From contig NZ_QHKM01000004.1 in NCBI RefSeq assembly GCF_003258365.1, forward strand, positions 62,001-126,000: a stretch of DNA of 64,000 bases, in the 5' to 3' direction. Below are positions 23,826 through 33,601 of this stretch, in pieces (within the stretch, counting starts at the first letter, position 1; each line of letters begins with the position of its first letter). The translations under genes were made by a program, and so were the position numbers. The notes beneath the pieces are model-generated. The model was not told the origin of the DNA. It did not search any database and saw nothing but the letters and a program-made list of their open reading frames with translations. This DNA is from Hymenobacter edaphi. GTDB taxonomy: Bacteria; Bacteroidota; Bacteroidia; Cytophagales; Hymenobacteraceae.

Positions 23826-25831
23826 CAGGACTTGCGCTTAAGCACGATTTTTTCGGCCTGCTTGGCCAGCATCCGCTCGTAGAACTCGCGCAGGCCGGCG
23901 TACTCATCCGCCAGGTACATGCTGCGGTTCAGGGTCATGCGGCTCACGATCTGCAGGTTGTTGCCCACCGGCGTCACGCTGAACAGGAAGCGGCCCCCGC
24001 CGTTGGGCAGGTCCACCACCGCGTTTTTGGGCAGCTCCTCCACGGTGTAACCCGCGGGCAACGTCAGCGTCACCAGGCTGGTTTCCTCGCGGCGGGCGCC
24101 GAAGTCCACCGGGAAGCGGCGCTCGGTGAGGCGGAAGGGGTTGGCGGCTTCGTCGAGGGCCTGCAGCACGCTCAGGTAAATGGTGTTCAGGGGCTGCTCG
24201 GCTTCGCCGGGCACACGCACGTCCAAATCCAGCATCAGCGGCTTGCCGAGCGCGTCCACGTTCTGGAAGGCAAACTTGTCGATTTTCCAGCCCTGCTGCT
24301 CTTTCAGCAGGTTTTCCACGTACTTCTTCTCGCCCTGCTGGCGCAGCTCGGCGCGGTGGCTGGCGGCCAGGTAGCCGCCGTGCTCGTCGCGCAGCTTGCC
24401 CGTAAGGCTGCCGCGCTCATCCAGCGTGAGCTGGGCCGAGCGGTAGCGCACGTGGCGGAAAGGCGAGTCGAGCTGAACCCAGGCGCCGCTCTTCTCGCCC
24501 TGGATCAGGCGGCCCTGCCCGCTCAGGCAGGCGGCGGGCAGCATGCCGAAGGGCGCAAACGGCTCGGTGGCGTCGGCCAGCACCCGGCTGCTGTCGTTGA
24601 GCTGCACGGCGGCCACCACGTAGTTGAAGCGCGAGAGCAGCGGGAAGTTCGGATCGACGCGGCCGTGCTCCCGGGTACTGAGGATGACCGGGTAAGCCGG
24701 CAGGCCGGCCTCGCGCAGCAGGGCAATGAGCAGCAGGTTCACGTCGGCGGCGTTGCCGCGGTGCTGCTCCCAGGTTTTGCGGATGCCGGCCTCGCCCAGC
24801 AGCCCTTCGCCGGTCGACTTCACATTGTCGCGCACCAGCGCGTGCACGGCGGCGGCGCGCTCGGCGGCGTTGGGATACTGGGCCATAAGGGCCGTAACCT
24901 GGGCCTTGAGGAAGCCGCCGCGGCCCAGCTGCCCGCCAAACGTGTCGTAGGCCAGCAGTTCCGTCTGCATCTTTTCCCAGGTGCCACTCACGTTCTGGTA
25001 GGCTTCGCCCGGCCAGTGCAGGCCCTCCAGCTCGAAGTTGATCTGCGTAACGTAGTCGCGCGGGGTGGTCATGAAAGGCTCCGGGGTCAGGGCCGGCACG
25101 TCCTTGGTGGCCCAGCGGTAGTTTTTCACCTGCGCCACCACCGCCTTGTTGCTGCTACGGATGAAAAACTGGGTGCTGCCCTCGGTGACATCCCGCTGGG
25201 CCAGCGGCTCGTAGCCCTGCCACAGCTGCTTGTAGATAAAGTATTCCGGAATGCTGGCGCGGTACTCGCTCCAGCGCGTGGGAATGTCGTGCTGAAAGGT
25301 CCAGTTGTGAAAGTTGAACCAGTAGTCCGAGGTGACGGTGTAGGCGTATTCCACCACCGAGCCCTCGTGCACGTTGGGCAGGGTAAACCTGCGCCGGGTG
25401 AGGTTGGCGTCGACCTGTTCCGTGAACACGCTGCTGGTTTCCAGCTTTTCCTTGGTGATTTCACCGTTGGCGCCGACGTTGTAGGTGAAGCCGCGCAGGT
25501 TGCTGAGCTTTTCCGTGTCGGCGCCCCGGTGGTAGAGCACCACCGAGCCGTCGGCCCAGTGGTAGCCGCCCTTCTTAAGGATTTTGATGCGCACAACGCG
25601 TTCGAACACCGTCACGAAGTCACCCTTCATGCCCATGTCGAAGCGGGAGCGGCCGTAGTCGCAGAGCACCACGGCATTAGCCGCCGAGTCGCGCACAAAC
25701 GTGGCCTTGTCGAAGTCCTTGGGGTCGATTTTGCCGAAGGTGATGGGCGGGGCCGCTTGCCCGTGCGCGGGCAGGTAAGCCAGCGCCCCGAGGCCGGCGG
25801 CCAGCAGGAAGGTGCGTAACACGTGTTTCAT
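23825..25831 (-). CDS. DUF3857 protein with inactive transglutaminase-like core (paralogue 1)
   Basis: A 668-residue exported protein (signal peptide ending AHG). DUF3857 covers roughly 60-300 and a transglutaminase-like domain about 320-440. The catalytic block reads HRGNAADVNLLLIALLREAGL, so the Cys position is Ala361; the His position reads FNYVVAAV (Tyr), while the Asp (LADATEP) is kept. It closely resembles the next two upstream genes in length and motifs. The protein is probably a non-catalytic binding version. Its stop overlaps the start of the Cys-bearing gene downstream. Confidence 0.8.
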   Translation of the reverse strand: MKHVLRTFLLAAGLGALAYLPAHGQAAPPITFGKIDPKDFDKATFVRDSAANAVVLCDYGRSRFDMGMKGDFVTVFERVVRIKILKKGGYHWADGSVVLYHRGADTEKLSNLRGFTYNVGANGEITKEKLETSSVFTEQVDANLTRRRFTLPNVHEGSVVEYAYTVTSDYWFNFHNWTFQHDIPTRWSEYRASIPEYFIYKQLWQGYEPLAQRDVTEGSTQFFIRSSNKAVVAQVKNYRWATKDVPALTPEPFMTTPRDYVTQINFELEGLHWPGEAYQNVSGTWEKMQTELLAYDTFGGQLGRGGFLKAQVTALMAQYPNAAERAAAVHALVRDNVKSTGEGLLGEAGIRKTWEQHRGNAADVNLLLIALLREAGLPAYPVILSTREHGRVDPNFPLLSRFNYVVAAVQLNDSSRVLADATEPFAPFGMLPAACLSGQGRLIQGEKSGAWVQLDSPFRHVRYRSAQLTLDERGSLTGKLRDEHGGYLAASHRAELRQQGEKKYVENLLKEQQGWKIDKFAFQNVDALGKPLMLDLDVRVPGEAEQPLNTIYLSVLQALDEAANPFRLTERRFPVDFGARREETSLVTLTLPAGYTVEELPKNAVVDLPNGGGRFLFSVTPVGNNLQIVSRMTLNRSMYLADEYAGLREFYERMLAKQAEKIVLKRKS

Positions 25832-25868
25832 GCGCGAAAGAGGATTGGAGTAGCAATTGGGAAAGCAT

Positions 25869-27917
25869 TCAGGGCGTGCGGCGCAGCACCAGCGGCTCCT
25901 GGTGCTTGGCCACGGCCCGCGTCACCAGCTCGCGCAGGGCCGCGTACTCGCCGGGGGCGTACCGGGCCCGGGTCAGCTGCAGGCGGCTGGTGAGCTGCAG
26001 CACCTGGCCCTGCAGGCTGGTATCGAAGGCGAAGCGGCCGGCCCCGCCCGGCAGCTCGAGCAGCAGGCGGCCGGGCAGCGCCTCGGGCCGGTAGCCCGCG
26101 GGCAGGGTCAGCAGCACCGTGGTGGCGTACTCGTGGGGCATGCCCAGGTCCACCGGGTACAGGCGGGTTTCGGGCTGGAAGGGGTTGTCGTTGGTGGCCA
26201 GCAGCCGCATCAGGGGCAGGTACAGCGGCTGGGCCGCGCCCGCGCCGGGCAGGCGCAGGTCCACATCGAGCAGGAGCGGGGCGGCCGGGTCGGCGGCGCG
26301 CTGCACCGCGCGGCGGGTCAGCTGCCAGTCGGGGCGCTGCTGCTGCCACTCGGCCAGGAATTTCTGCTCGCCCTGGGCGGCCAGGCGGGCACGGGCGCTC
26401 AGGCCGGCGTAGCCGCCGTACTCCACGCGCACCGAGCCCTGTACCTCGCCCTGGGGCGTGAGGGTCAGGCGGGCGTTGGTGAAGCAGGAGTAGCGCTGGG
26501 CCGGGGTGAGCGGCAGCCAGCGGCCAGCGGGGGCAATGAGGCGGCCGTAGCCGTTCAGGCAGCGCTCGGGCAGGGTGCCGGCCGGGGCCAGCGGGTCGGT
26601 GGCGTCGAGCAGCAGGTCCTGGCCGGCGGGCAGGGCCACGTGGGCCACCACGTAGTTGAACTGGCTGAGCACCGGAATTTCCTGCTGCACGCGGCCGTGC
26701 CCGCGGGTGCTCAGCAGCACGGGGTTGGCCGCCAGACCCGCGTCGCGCAGGGTGTGCACCAGCAGCAGGTTCACTTCGGCCGCGTTGCCCAGCTGCTTGT
26801 CTACCAGCTGGCGCAGCTGGGGCGTGCGGGCGTACAGCCACTCCTCGCCGTCGTAGCGCAGGGCGCCGCGCACCAGGGCCAGGGCGGCGGCGGCGCGGGC
26901 CGTCGGGTCGGGGTGGCTGGTGCGCAGGGCGGTGGCGGCGGGCGTCAGGGGCGAGGCGTTGGAAAATTCGCCGGCCAGGTCGCGGCGTTCCAGCAGGCCG
27001 CCGAAGGCTTCTTCCTTGAGCAGCTCGTCGGTGATTTTCTCCCAGGTCGACGTCACGGCCTTGGGCCGGGCCGGGTCGAAGGCCGTCTGGTGCAGCTCGA
27101 ATTCCAGGGCGGCCAGGTAGTCGCGCGGGGTGGTCATGTAGGCTTCCGGGCGGAAGGCGGGCACGTCGCGCATCACCCAGCGGCTGCTGATGGCATCGGT
27201 CACCAGGCGCTGGGTGGGGGCCACGTCGGCCGTGTTGCCGCGGTCGTCCTGGTGGCTCACGTGGTAAATGGTGCTGTAGGGCACCACGGCCTGGGTGCGC
27301 AGCGCGTAGGGCAGGTAGCCGCGCGGCATTTCCTTGTACACGTAGAAGCCGGGCACGATGGTGCGGTACTCGCTCCAGGCCACCGGCACGTCGGGGTGCT
27401 GAAACTGCCAGGGGTGCAGCTTGAACAGCCGCCACGATTTCACCGTGTAGGCGTACTCCACGATGCTGCCCTCGCGCACGCCCGGCAGGGTAAACTTGCG
27501 GCTCATCTGGTCCGGGCCGGTTTGCTCCCGAAAAACGGCGCTGCCGGCCATTTTCTGCTTTTCCACGCGGCCGTTCACCAGGTTGTAGGTGGCCCCGCGC
27601 AGGTTCAGCAGCTCGTCCTCCTGGCCCTCGAAGCGGTAGAGTGGCACCTGCACCTCGGCCTGGCTGTAGCCGGCCTTGGTTTGAATCAGCACCCGCGTGA
27701 CGCGCTCAAACGCCACCCGAAAGCCGTCGTGCGCGCCCTCGATGCGCGTGACGCCGTAGTCGCAGAGCACCACGGCCGGAGCCCCGGCGGCGCCTTTCAG
27801 GGCCGAGGCGTCGAAATCGGCGGCCGTCACCTGCCCGAACTTAACGGGGTCGGGCTGGCCCTGCGCCAACGCGCCCCAGCCGAGGACGAGCAGCAGCGTG
27901 AGCAACGCTTGTTTCAT
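25869..27917 (-). CDS. DUF3857 protein with inactive transglutaminase-like core (paralogue 2)
   Basis: A 682-residue exported protein with signal peptide ending AQG. The first mature motifs (VVLCDYGVTRIEGAHDGFRV and EGSIVEYAYTVKS) are shared with the neighbouring paralogues. In the transglutaminase-like core the Cys site reads LGNAAEVNLLLVHTLRDAGL and the His site FNYVVAHV, so both catalytic residues are missing; the Asp (LLLDATDP) remains. It is 37 bp from the next gene and 23 bp from the previous one on the same strand, fitting one operon. Confidence 0.8.
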   Translation of the reverse strand: MKQALLTLLLVLGWGALAQGQPDPVKFGQVTAADFDASALKGAAGAPAVVLCDYGVTRIEGAHDGFRVAFERVTRVLIQTKAGYSQAEVQVPLYRFEGQEDELLNLRGATYNLVNGRVEKQKMAGSAVFREQTGPDQMSRKFTLPGVREGSIVEYAYTVKSWRLFKLHPWQFQHPDVPVAWSEYRTIVPGFYVYKEMPRGYLPYALRTQAVVPYSTIYHVSHQDDRGNTADVAPTQRLVTDAISSRWVMRDVPAFRPEAYMTTPRDYLAALEFELHQTAFDPARPKAVTSTWEKITDELLKEEAFGGLLERRDLAGEFSNASPLTPAATALRTSHPDPTARAAAALALVRGALRYDGEEWLYARTPQLRQLVDKQLGNAAEVNLLLVHTLRDAGLAANPVLLSTRGHGRVQQEIPVLSQFNYVVAHVALPAGQDLLLDATDPLAPAGTLPERCLNGYGRLIAPAGRWLPLTPAQRYSCFTNARLTLTPQGEVQGSVRVEYGGYAGLSARARLAAQGEQKFLAEWQQQRPDWQLTRRAVQRAADPAAPLLLDVDLRLPGAGAAQPLYLPLMRLLATNDNPFQPETRLYPVDLGMPHEYATTVLLTLPAGYRPEALPGRLLLELPGGAGRFAFDTSLQGQVLQLTSRLQLTRARYAPGEYAALRELVTRAVAKHQEPLVLRRTP

Positions 27918-27940
27918 AGGAAAGCGGGAAAGGCCCGGGC

Positions 27941-29977
27941 TCAGCGCGTACGGCGCAGCACCAGCGGCTCGGTGTGCTTGGCCAGGGCGCGGGTAAACAG
28001 CTCGCGCAGGCCCGGGTATTCACTGGGCTGGTACTGGGTTTTGCGCAGCTGCAGGCGGCTGTTGAGGTAGAGCACGTTGTCGCGCAGCACGGCCTCGAAG
28101 GAGTAGCGCCCGTCGCCGTTGGGCAGGCTCAGCACCAGGTTCTTGGGCAGCTCTTCCACCGCGTAGCCCTTGGGCAGCGTCAGCGCCACCGACAGCACAT
28201 CCTCGTGCTGGGTGCCGAAGTCGACCGGGTAAATGCGGGTGTCGGGCTGGAAGGGGTTCTGGCGGTCGGTGAAGAACTGCAGCAGCGGCAGGTACACCTG
28301 GGCCGGGCCGGCGTCGAGGGCGGGCAGCGTCAGGTCCACGTCGAGCACCAGCGGCTTGCTGAGCGAGTCGACCTGGTTCAGGGCGGAGCGGCGCAGCTGG
28401 CAGTCGGTGTACTGCTTCTGCAGGGCGCCGAGGTAGGCTTTTTCGCCCAGCTCGGCCAGCTGGTTGCGCTCGGCCAGGCCCGCGTAGCCGGCGTATTCGC
28501 GGTGCAGGTTGCCCTGCAGCTGGCCCTGCTCGTCGAGGCTGAAGCGGGCCGTGGTTACGCGCGTGAACTTCTGGCGGGGCGTGAGCGGCAGCCAGCGGCC
28601 GGCCGGGGCCACCAGCCGGCCCTGCCCGTTGAGGCAGCGGCCGGGCAGCGTGCCCGCGGCGGCGGCGGACTCGGTGGCGTCGAGCAGCAGCTCGGGGCCC
28701 TCGGCCAGCGGCACGGCGGCCACCACGTAGTTGAACTGGCTCAGGAGCGGCAGCTCGGTGAATACCTGGCCGTGGCTGCGCGTGCTCACCAGCACCGGCC
28801 AGCAGGGCAGGCCCGCGTCGCGCAGGGTGCGCACCAGCAGCAGGTTCACCTCGGCCGCGTTGCCGCGCTGCTGCTCCAGCACCCGGCGCAGCGGCTGGGT
28901 GGCGTAGAGGCGCTCCTGGCCGTTGTAGCGCACGGCCTGCTGCACCAGCGCCTGCACGGCGGCGGCCCGGGTGGCCGGGTCGCGGTAGGTGGTGGCCAGG
29001 GCTTCGGCCTGGGCCGTCAGGGGCGTGCGTCCGCTGATCCAGGCCCCGAATTCCTCGGCCTTGGTCAGCTCAGCGCTGATTTTCTCCCAGGTCGACGTCA
29101 CCGGGTGGGGCTGGGCCGGGTCGAACTGGATCAGGTCCAGCTCGAAGTCGATGCCGGCCAGGTAGTCGCGGGCGGTGGTCATGTAGGGCTCCTCGCGGAA
29201 GGCGGGCACGTGCTCCATCACCCAGCGGCAGCGCAGGGCCTTGGTGGTGAGCGTGGAGGTGTTGCCGCTTTCGGTCAGGTGGGTGCCGTAGCCGTCCTTC
29301 GAGGAGGCGTGGTAGGTGGTGTGGTAGGGCACCACGTCGGTTTCCTGCGCCTTGTAGGGCAGAAAGCCGTGTTGAATCTGCTTGTACTGGTAGAAGCTCG
29401 GCATCACGGCCCGGTACTCGCTCCACTCCACCGGAATGTCGCGCTGAAACTGCCAGTCCTGCAGGTTGAAGACGAAGTCGGACTTGATGGTGTAGGCATA
29501 CTCCACGATGCTGCCCTCGCGCACGCCCGGCAGGGTGAACTTGCGCCGGTTGTGGTACTGGTCGAGCTTTTCGCTGAACACCGACTTGGGGTCCAGCTCC
29601 TGCTTTTGCAGCTTGCCGCCCACCAGGTTGTAAGTGGCCCCGCGCAGGTTCAGCAGCTTTTCCTCGTCGGCCTCGCGGTGGTAGAGCGGAATCTGCACCG
29701 TGGCCTGCTCGTAGCCGGCTTTGGTCAGTACCAGAATGCGCGTGACGCGGTCGAACACCACCCGGAAGCCGTCGTCGGCGCCCTCGATGCGCGAAGTGCC
29801 GTAGTCGCAGAGCACCACGGCCGGGGCCCCGGCGGCGCTCGGGTACTGCGCCGGGTCAAACAGCTTGGCGTCGACCTTGCCGTACTTGACGGGTTCGTTT
29901 TGGGCGCGGGCCCCGAGGGCGCTCAGGGCCAGCAGCGCCGCCGGCAGGGCGCGGCGCCAGGGTAGAAATAAGCTCAT
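27941..29977 (-). CDS. DUF3857 protein with inactive transglutaminase-like core (paralogue 3)
   Basis: A 678-residue exported protein, first gene of the four-gene operon. Signal peptide about 1-25 (ending ARA). It shares VVLCDYGTSRIEGADDGFRV, EGSIVEYAYTIKS and AYMTT/PYMTTARDYL blocks with paralogues 1 and 2. The core has RGNAAEVNLLLVRTLRDAGL and FNYVVAAV, again lacking Cys and His, with LLLDATES retaining the Asp. Paralogues 2 and 3 look more alike than either is to paralogue 1. A 131-bp gap separates it from the MFS gene upstream, which may contain the operon promoter. Confidence 0.8.
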   Translation of the reverse strand: MSLFLPWRRALPAALLALSALGARAQNEPVKYGKVDAKLFDPAQYPSAAGAPAVVLCDYGTSRIEGADDGFRVVFDRVTRILVLTKAGYEQATVQIPLYHREADEEKLLNLRGATYNLVGGKLQKQELDPKSVFSEKLDQYHNRRKFTLPGVREGSIVEYAYTIKSDFVFNLQDWQFQRDIPVEWSEYRAVMPSFYQYKQIQHGFLPYKAQETDVVPYHTTYHASSKDGYGTHLTESGNTSTLTTKALRCRWVMEHVPAFREEPYMTTARDYLAGIDFELDLIQFDPAQPHPVTSTWEKISAELTKAEEFGAWISGRTPLTAQAEALATTYRDPATRAAAVQALVQQAVRYNGQERLYATQPLRRVLEQQRGNAAEVNLLLVRTLRDAGLPCWPVLVSTRSHGQVFTELPLLSQFNYVVAAVPLAEGPELLLDATESAAAAGTLPGRCLNGQGRLVAPAGRWLPLTPRQKFTRVTTARFSLDEQGQLQGNLHREYAGYAGLAERNQLAELGEKAYLGALQKQYTDCQLRRSALNQVDSLSKPLVLDVDLTLPALDAGPAQVYLPLLQFFTDRQNPFQPDTRIYPVDFGTQHEDVLSVALTLPKGYAVEELPKNLVLSLPNGDGRYSFEAVLRDNVLYLNSRLQLRKTQYQPSEYPGLRELFTRALAKHTEPLVLRRTR

Positions 29978-30108
29978 CGTCAGAAGCCGATAAAACCAAC
30001 TAAATCGGGTCGTTCAGGCGCTAACAGCCGCCTGGGCCCACTTTCGGTACCTTAAAAGTACCAAGCGGGCTGCATATTCTGAAGATAGCATGAAAAATTT
30101 TAATCCGC

Positions 30109-31302
30109 TCAGGAAGCCGCCGGCCGCTGCACCGGCTGCCGGTACAGGTACACCAGCGCTACGAGCACGCAGGCCGCGCTCAGGGCGTACACCCACGGCA
30201 GGCGGGCCGCGTCGTTGGAGTACACCCAGCCGGCCAGCAGCGCCCCGAACATGATGCCCACCTCCAGCGCGATGTACATGGTGCCCACGGCCCGGCCCCG
30301 GTGCTCGGGGTGGCTCAGGTCCACCGTCCAGGCGTAGAGCGTGGGCGAGTTCAGCCCCGACGCCAGCCCGAACAGCAGCGCCCCGCCCAGAAACACCAGC
30401 GGCGTGCGCGCCAGCGTGAGCACGGCCAGGGCCAGCACCAGGGCCAAGGTGGAAAGCCGGAGCACCGGCACCCGGCCGTACACGTCGGAGGCGCGGCCGG
30501 CCACCAGGCGCACCACCAAGGTGGACACGGTGTAGCAGATGAAGAACGAGCCCTTGGTGAGGCCCGTCAGGCCCAGCAGCTCGCTTTGGTCGGGCACGAT
30601 GGTGATGATGGCCCCGTACGGGAACAGGCAGAGCAGCGTGACCAGGGCCGGGCGCAGCACCCGCGGCTCCAGCACCTCGTTCCACTCGATGCGCAGCAGC
30701 CCCCAATGAAACTTCTGCCGCTGGGCCTGGGCCAGGGTTTCCGTCATGGTACCCTGCACCAGCACCGAGAGCAAAGCCAGCCCCGACGAGACGTAGAACA
30801 GCGTGTTGATGGAGAAATACTCGGTGATGGGGCCGCACAGGGCCGGGCCCACGGCCATGCCCAGCGTGCCGCACACGCCCAGCAGGCCCATGGCCTCGCC
30901 GCGGCGCTCCACCGGGATGATGTCGGCAATGAAGGCGGCCGTGCCGGTGGGCTTGAAGCCGGTGCTGAAGCCGTGCAGCAGGCGCAGCGTCAGAAACGAA
31001 GCCACGGTGGTGGCCCAGGCGTACAGAAAGCCGCACACAAAGCACACCAGGGTGCCGATGACCATTACCGGAATGCGCCCCACCGTGTCGGCCAGCTTGC
31101 CGCTGAAAGGCCGCGAAATGGCCGCCGTGACGGTGAACAGGGCAATGATGTAGCCCTTGTACTCGCCGCCGCCCATGCGGGTGAGGTGGGCCGGCAGCTC
31201 GGGAATAAGCAGGTTGAAACTCAGGAAGAACAGGAAGGACGACAGGCACATCAACCAGAAACCGGTTGTGTAAACCTTCCCCGGGGAAGCAGCAGTAGAC
31301 AT
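30109..31302 (-). CDS. MFS transporter
   Basis: A 397-residue protein with about 12 hydrophobic segments, in the drug/sugar-efflux-like part of the major facilitator superfamily. The loop 2-3 motif appears as GKLADTVGRIPVMV near residue 65, and its counterpart in the second half as GRASDVYGRVPVL. The substrate cannot be read from sequence. I use ATG 31302 (MSTAASPGK), 27 bp downstream of the -7 element at 31330-31337; an in-frame upstream start would lie within or before that promoter. It diverges from an ABC exporter. Confidence 0.85.
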   Translation of the reverse strand: MSTAASPGKVYTTGFWLMCLSSFLFFLSFNLLIPELPAHLTRMGGGEYKGYIIALFTVTAAISRPFSGKLADTVGRIPVMVIGTLVCFVCGFLYAWATTVASFLTLRLLHGFSTGFKPTGTAAFIADIIPVERRGEAMGLLGVCGTLGMAVGPALCGPITEYFSINTLFYVSSGLALLSVLVQGTMTETLAQAQRQKFHWGLLRIEWNEVLEPRVLRPALVTLLCLFPYGAIITIVPDQSELLGLTGLTKGSFFICYTVSTLVVRLVAGRASDVYGRVPVLRLSTLALVLALAVLTLARTPLVFLGGALLFGLASGLNSPTLYAWTVDLSHPEHRGRAVGTMYIALEVGIMFGALLAGWVYSNDAARLPWVYALSAACVLVALVYLYRQPVQRPAAS

Positions 31303-31329
31303 GGGTAAGCGGTTGCGCGGGTGGCGGGG

Positions 31330-31337
31330 CAAAGGTA
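31330..31337 (-). promoter_or_regulatory. -7 promoter element for the MFS gene
   Basis: On the minus strand TACCTTTG, followed by C, lies 27 bp before the ATG at 31302. No TTG is found 19-21 bases upstream. Confidence 0.55.
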
Positions 31338-31588
31338 GCCTTTCGCGCTACAGCCCGCCGGCCTACGCCGGGAATGTTCAATTATAGTCGCCAGATTCCG
31401 CCCGCCGCAAGCACGGCTAAAGTATGGGTCAAATAAGGTCTGCCCAGGACCCTGGCCGGACAAGCGTGGCGCCCCCGATCCTTCGAAGAATCCTGTCATC
31501 CGTACTCGGGCCAACCCAGCCGGCGCGCTGCCTGCCAAAACGGCGCGGCCCGGCCGTTGGCGCGGCATGTGCGTAAGCCCCTGCACCT

Positions 31589-33469
31589 ATGAGCTTTTGG
31601 ACCACGCTTTTCGAACGTGTATCGGCCAAGCGCCCGCGCCCCGACGGCAAGCCCGCCGTGAGCGTGCGGGAGCGGTTTTCGGCCCTGCGCAACCTGCCCG
31701 AGTTTCTGCGCCTGATCTGGCAGACCTCCCCCGGCCTCACCCTCGGCAACGTGGCCCTGCGCCTGCTGCGCGCCATGCTGCCCGTGGCCATGCTCTACGT
31801 CGGCCAGCTCATCCTCGACAGCGTGGTGGGCCTGGGCCGGCAGCCCGCCGCCGCGCGGGTGCTCACGCCGGTGCTGGAGCTGGTGGCGCTGGAGTTCGGC
31901 CTGGCCATTCTCTCCGATGCCCTCGGCCGCGGCGTGGCCCTGCTCGATTCGCTGCTCGGCGACCTGTTTGCCAACCAGACGTCCATCCGCCTGATGCAGC
32001 ACGCGGCCGAGTTGGACCTCGACCAGTTCGAGGACAGCACTTTCTACGACAAGCTGGAGCGCGCCCGCCGCCAGACCCTCTCGCGCACCGTGCTCATGGC
32101 CCAGGTGCTCTCGCAGGCGCAGGACTTTATCACCATGGCCTTCCTGGCCGTGGGCCTGGCCGCCTTCAATCCCTGGCTGCTCTTGCTGCTGCTGGTGGCC
32201 GTGGTGCCGGCCTTCCTGGGCGAGTCGCACTTTAATGAGCGCAGCTACTCGCTGGTGCACGGCTGGACGCCTGAGCGGCGCGAGCTGGACTACCTGCGCC
32301 AGACCGGTGCCTCCGACGAAACGGCCAAAGAGGTGAAGATTTTTGGCCTGTCGGACTTCCTCATCGACCGGTTTCGGCTGCTTTCCGACCAGTTTTACCA
32401 GCAGAACCGCAGCCTGGTAATTCGGCGGGCGGGCTGGGGCACGTTCTTCGCCGCCGTGGGCGCCGCCGGCTACTACGCGGCCTACGTGTACATCATCAGC
32501 CAGGCCGTGCGCGGGCAGATCAGCATCGGCCAGCTCACGTTTCTGGCCGGCTCCTTCGCCCGCATGCGCGGCCTGCTCGAAGGCATTCTGAGCCGCTTCA
32601 GCTCGGTGGCCGACGGCGCGCTCTACCTGCAGGACTTCTTCGACTTTTTCCACCTGCAGCCGCGCATCCGCCGCCCCGAGGTGGGGCAGGCGGTGCGGCC
32701 TTTCCCGCGCCCGATTCGCGAGGGATTTACGTTCGACAACGTGGGCTTCAAGTACCGCAACGCCCAAAAGTGGGCCCTGCGCAACCTGAGCTTCCACCTG
32801 CGCGCCGGCGAAAAGCTGGCGTTGGTGGGCGAAAACGGCGCCGGCAAAACCACCCTCGTCAAGCTGCTGGCCCGCCTCTACGACCCCACGGAGGGCCGCA
32901 TCCTGCTCGACGGCCACGACCTGCGCGAGTACGACCCGGCCGAGCTCCGCCAGGAAATCGGGGTGATTTTTCAGGACTTCGTGCGCTTTCAGCTGCCGGC
33001 CGGTCAGAACCTGGCTGTGGGCCGCATCGAGGAGAAAAACAACCAGCCCCGCATCGAGCAGGCCGCCCAGCAAAGCCTGGCCGACTCCGTCATTGCCAAG
33101 CTCCCGCAGGGCTACGAGCAGATGATCGGGCGGCGCTTCAACGGCGGCGTGGACCTCTCGGGGGGCGAATGGCAGAAAATAGCCCTCGGCCGCGCCTACA
33201 TGCGCGACGCGCAGCTGCTCATTCTCGACGAGCCCACCGCCGCCCTCGACGCCCGCGCCGAGTACGAGGTGTTTCAGCGCTTCAAGGACCTGACCCAGGG
33301 CAAAACCGCCGTGCTCATCTCGCACCGTTTCAGCACCGTGCGCATGGCCGACCGCATCCTCGTCATCGAGCACGGGCAATTCGTGGAGCTGGGCTCGCAC
33401 GAGGAGCTGCTGGCCCGCGGCGGCCGCTACGCCGAGCTGTTTCGGCTGCAGGCGGCCGGCTACCAGTAA
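31589..33469 (+). CDS. ABC transporter, fused permease and ATPase
   Basis: A 626-residue half-transporter of the type I exporter class. Membrane segments lie in roughly 50-360. The ATPase domain shows Walker A GENGAGKTT (near 414-422), signature LSGGEWQ (near 522), Walker B LLILDEP (near 543) and the H-loop SHR. Like other exporters it would act as a homodimer in the inner membrane. The substrate is unknown, and the divergent MFS transporter may or may not share it. The ATG at 31589 begins MSFWTTLFERV, a plausible cytoplasmic start. Confidence 0.9.
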   Translation: MSFWTTLFERVSAKRPRPDGKPAVSVRERFSALRNLPEFLRLIWQTSPGLTLGNVALRLLRAMLPVAMLYVGQLILDSVVGLGRQPAAARVLTPVLELVALEFGLAILSDALGRGVALLDSLLGDLFANQTSIRLMQHAAELDLDQFEDSTFYDKLERARRQTLSRTVLMAQVLSQAQDFITMAFLAVGLAAFNPWLLLLLLVAVVPAFLGESHFNERSYSLVHGWTPERRELDYLRQTGASDETAKEVKIFGLSDFLIDRFRLLSDQFYQQNRSLVIRRAGWGTFFAAVGAAGYYAAYVYIISQAVRGQISIGQLTFLAGSFARMRGLLEGILSRFSSVADGALYLQDFFDFFHLQPRIRRPEVGQAVRPFPRPIREGFTFDNVGFKYRNAQKWALRNLSFHLRAGEKLALVGENGAGKTTLVKLLARLYDPTEGRILLDGHDLREYDPAELRQEIGVIFQDFVRFQLPAGQNLAVGRIEEKNNQPRIEQAAQQSLADSVIAKLPQGYEQMIGRRFNGGVDLSGGEWQKIALGRAYMRDAQLLILDEPTAALDARAEYEVFQRFKDLTQGKTAVLISHRFSTVRMADRILVIEHGQFVELGSHEELLARGGRYAELFRLQAAGYQ

Positions 33470-33601
33470 GCGCCGCCGGGGCGCCGTGCTTCGAGACGGC
33501 CCGCCCGGCAGCCGCAAATTCCGGGGACGCCCTTAGCTGGCTGGCCCTGCAACCTGCCCGGGCCGCCAGGACTCCTAGCCTGAAAAGACCACCCCGCACC
33601 G

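Noticed and set aside
25869-29977. Paralogues 2 and 3 as active transglutaminases
   Set aside because: The Cys and His positions are Ala and Tyr in both, so catalysis by the usual mechanism is not possible.
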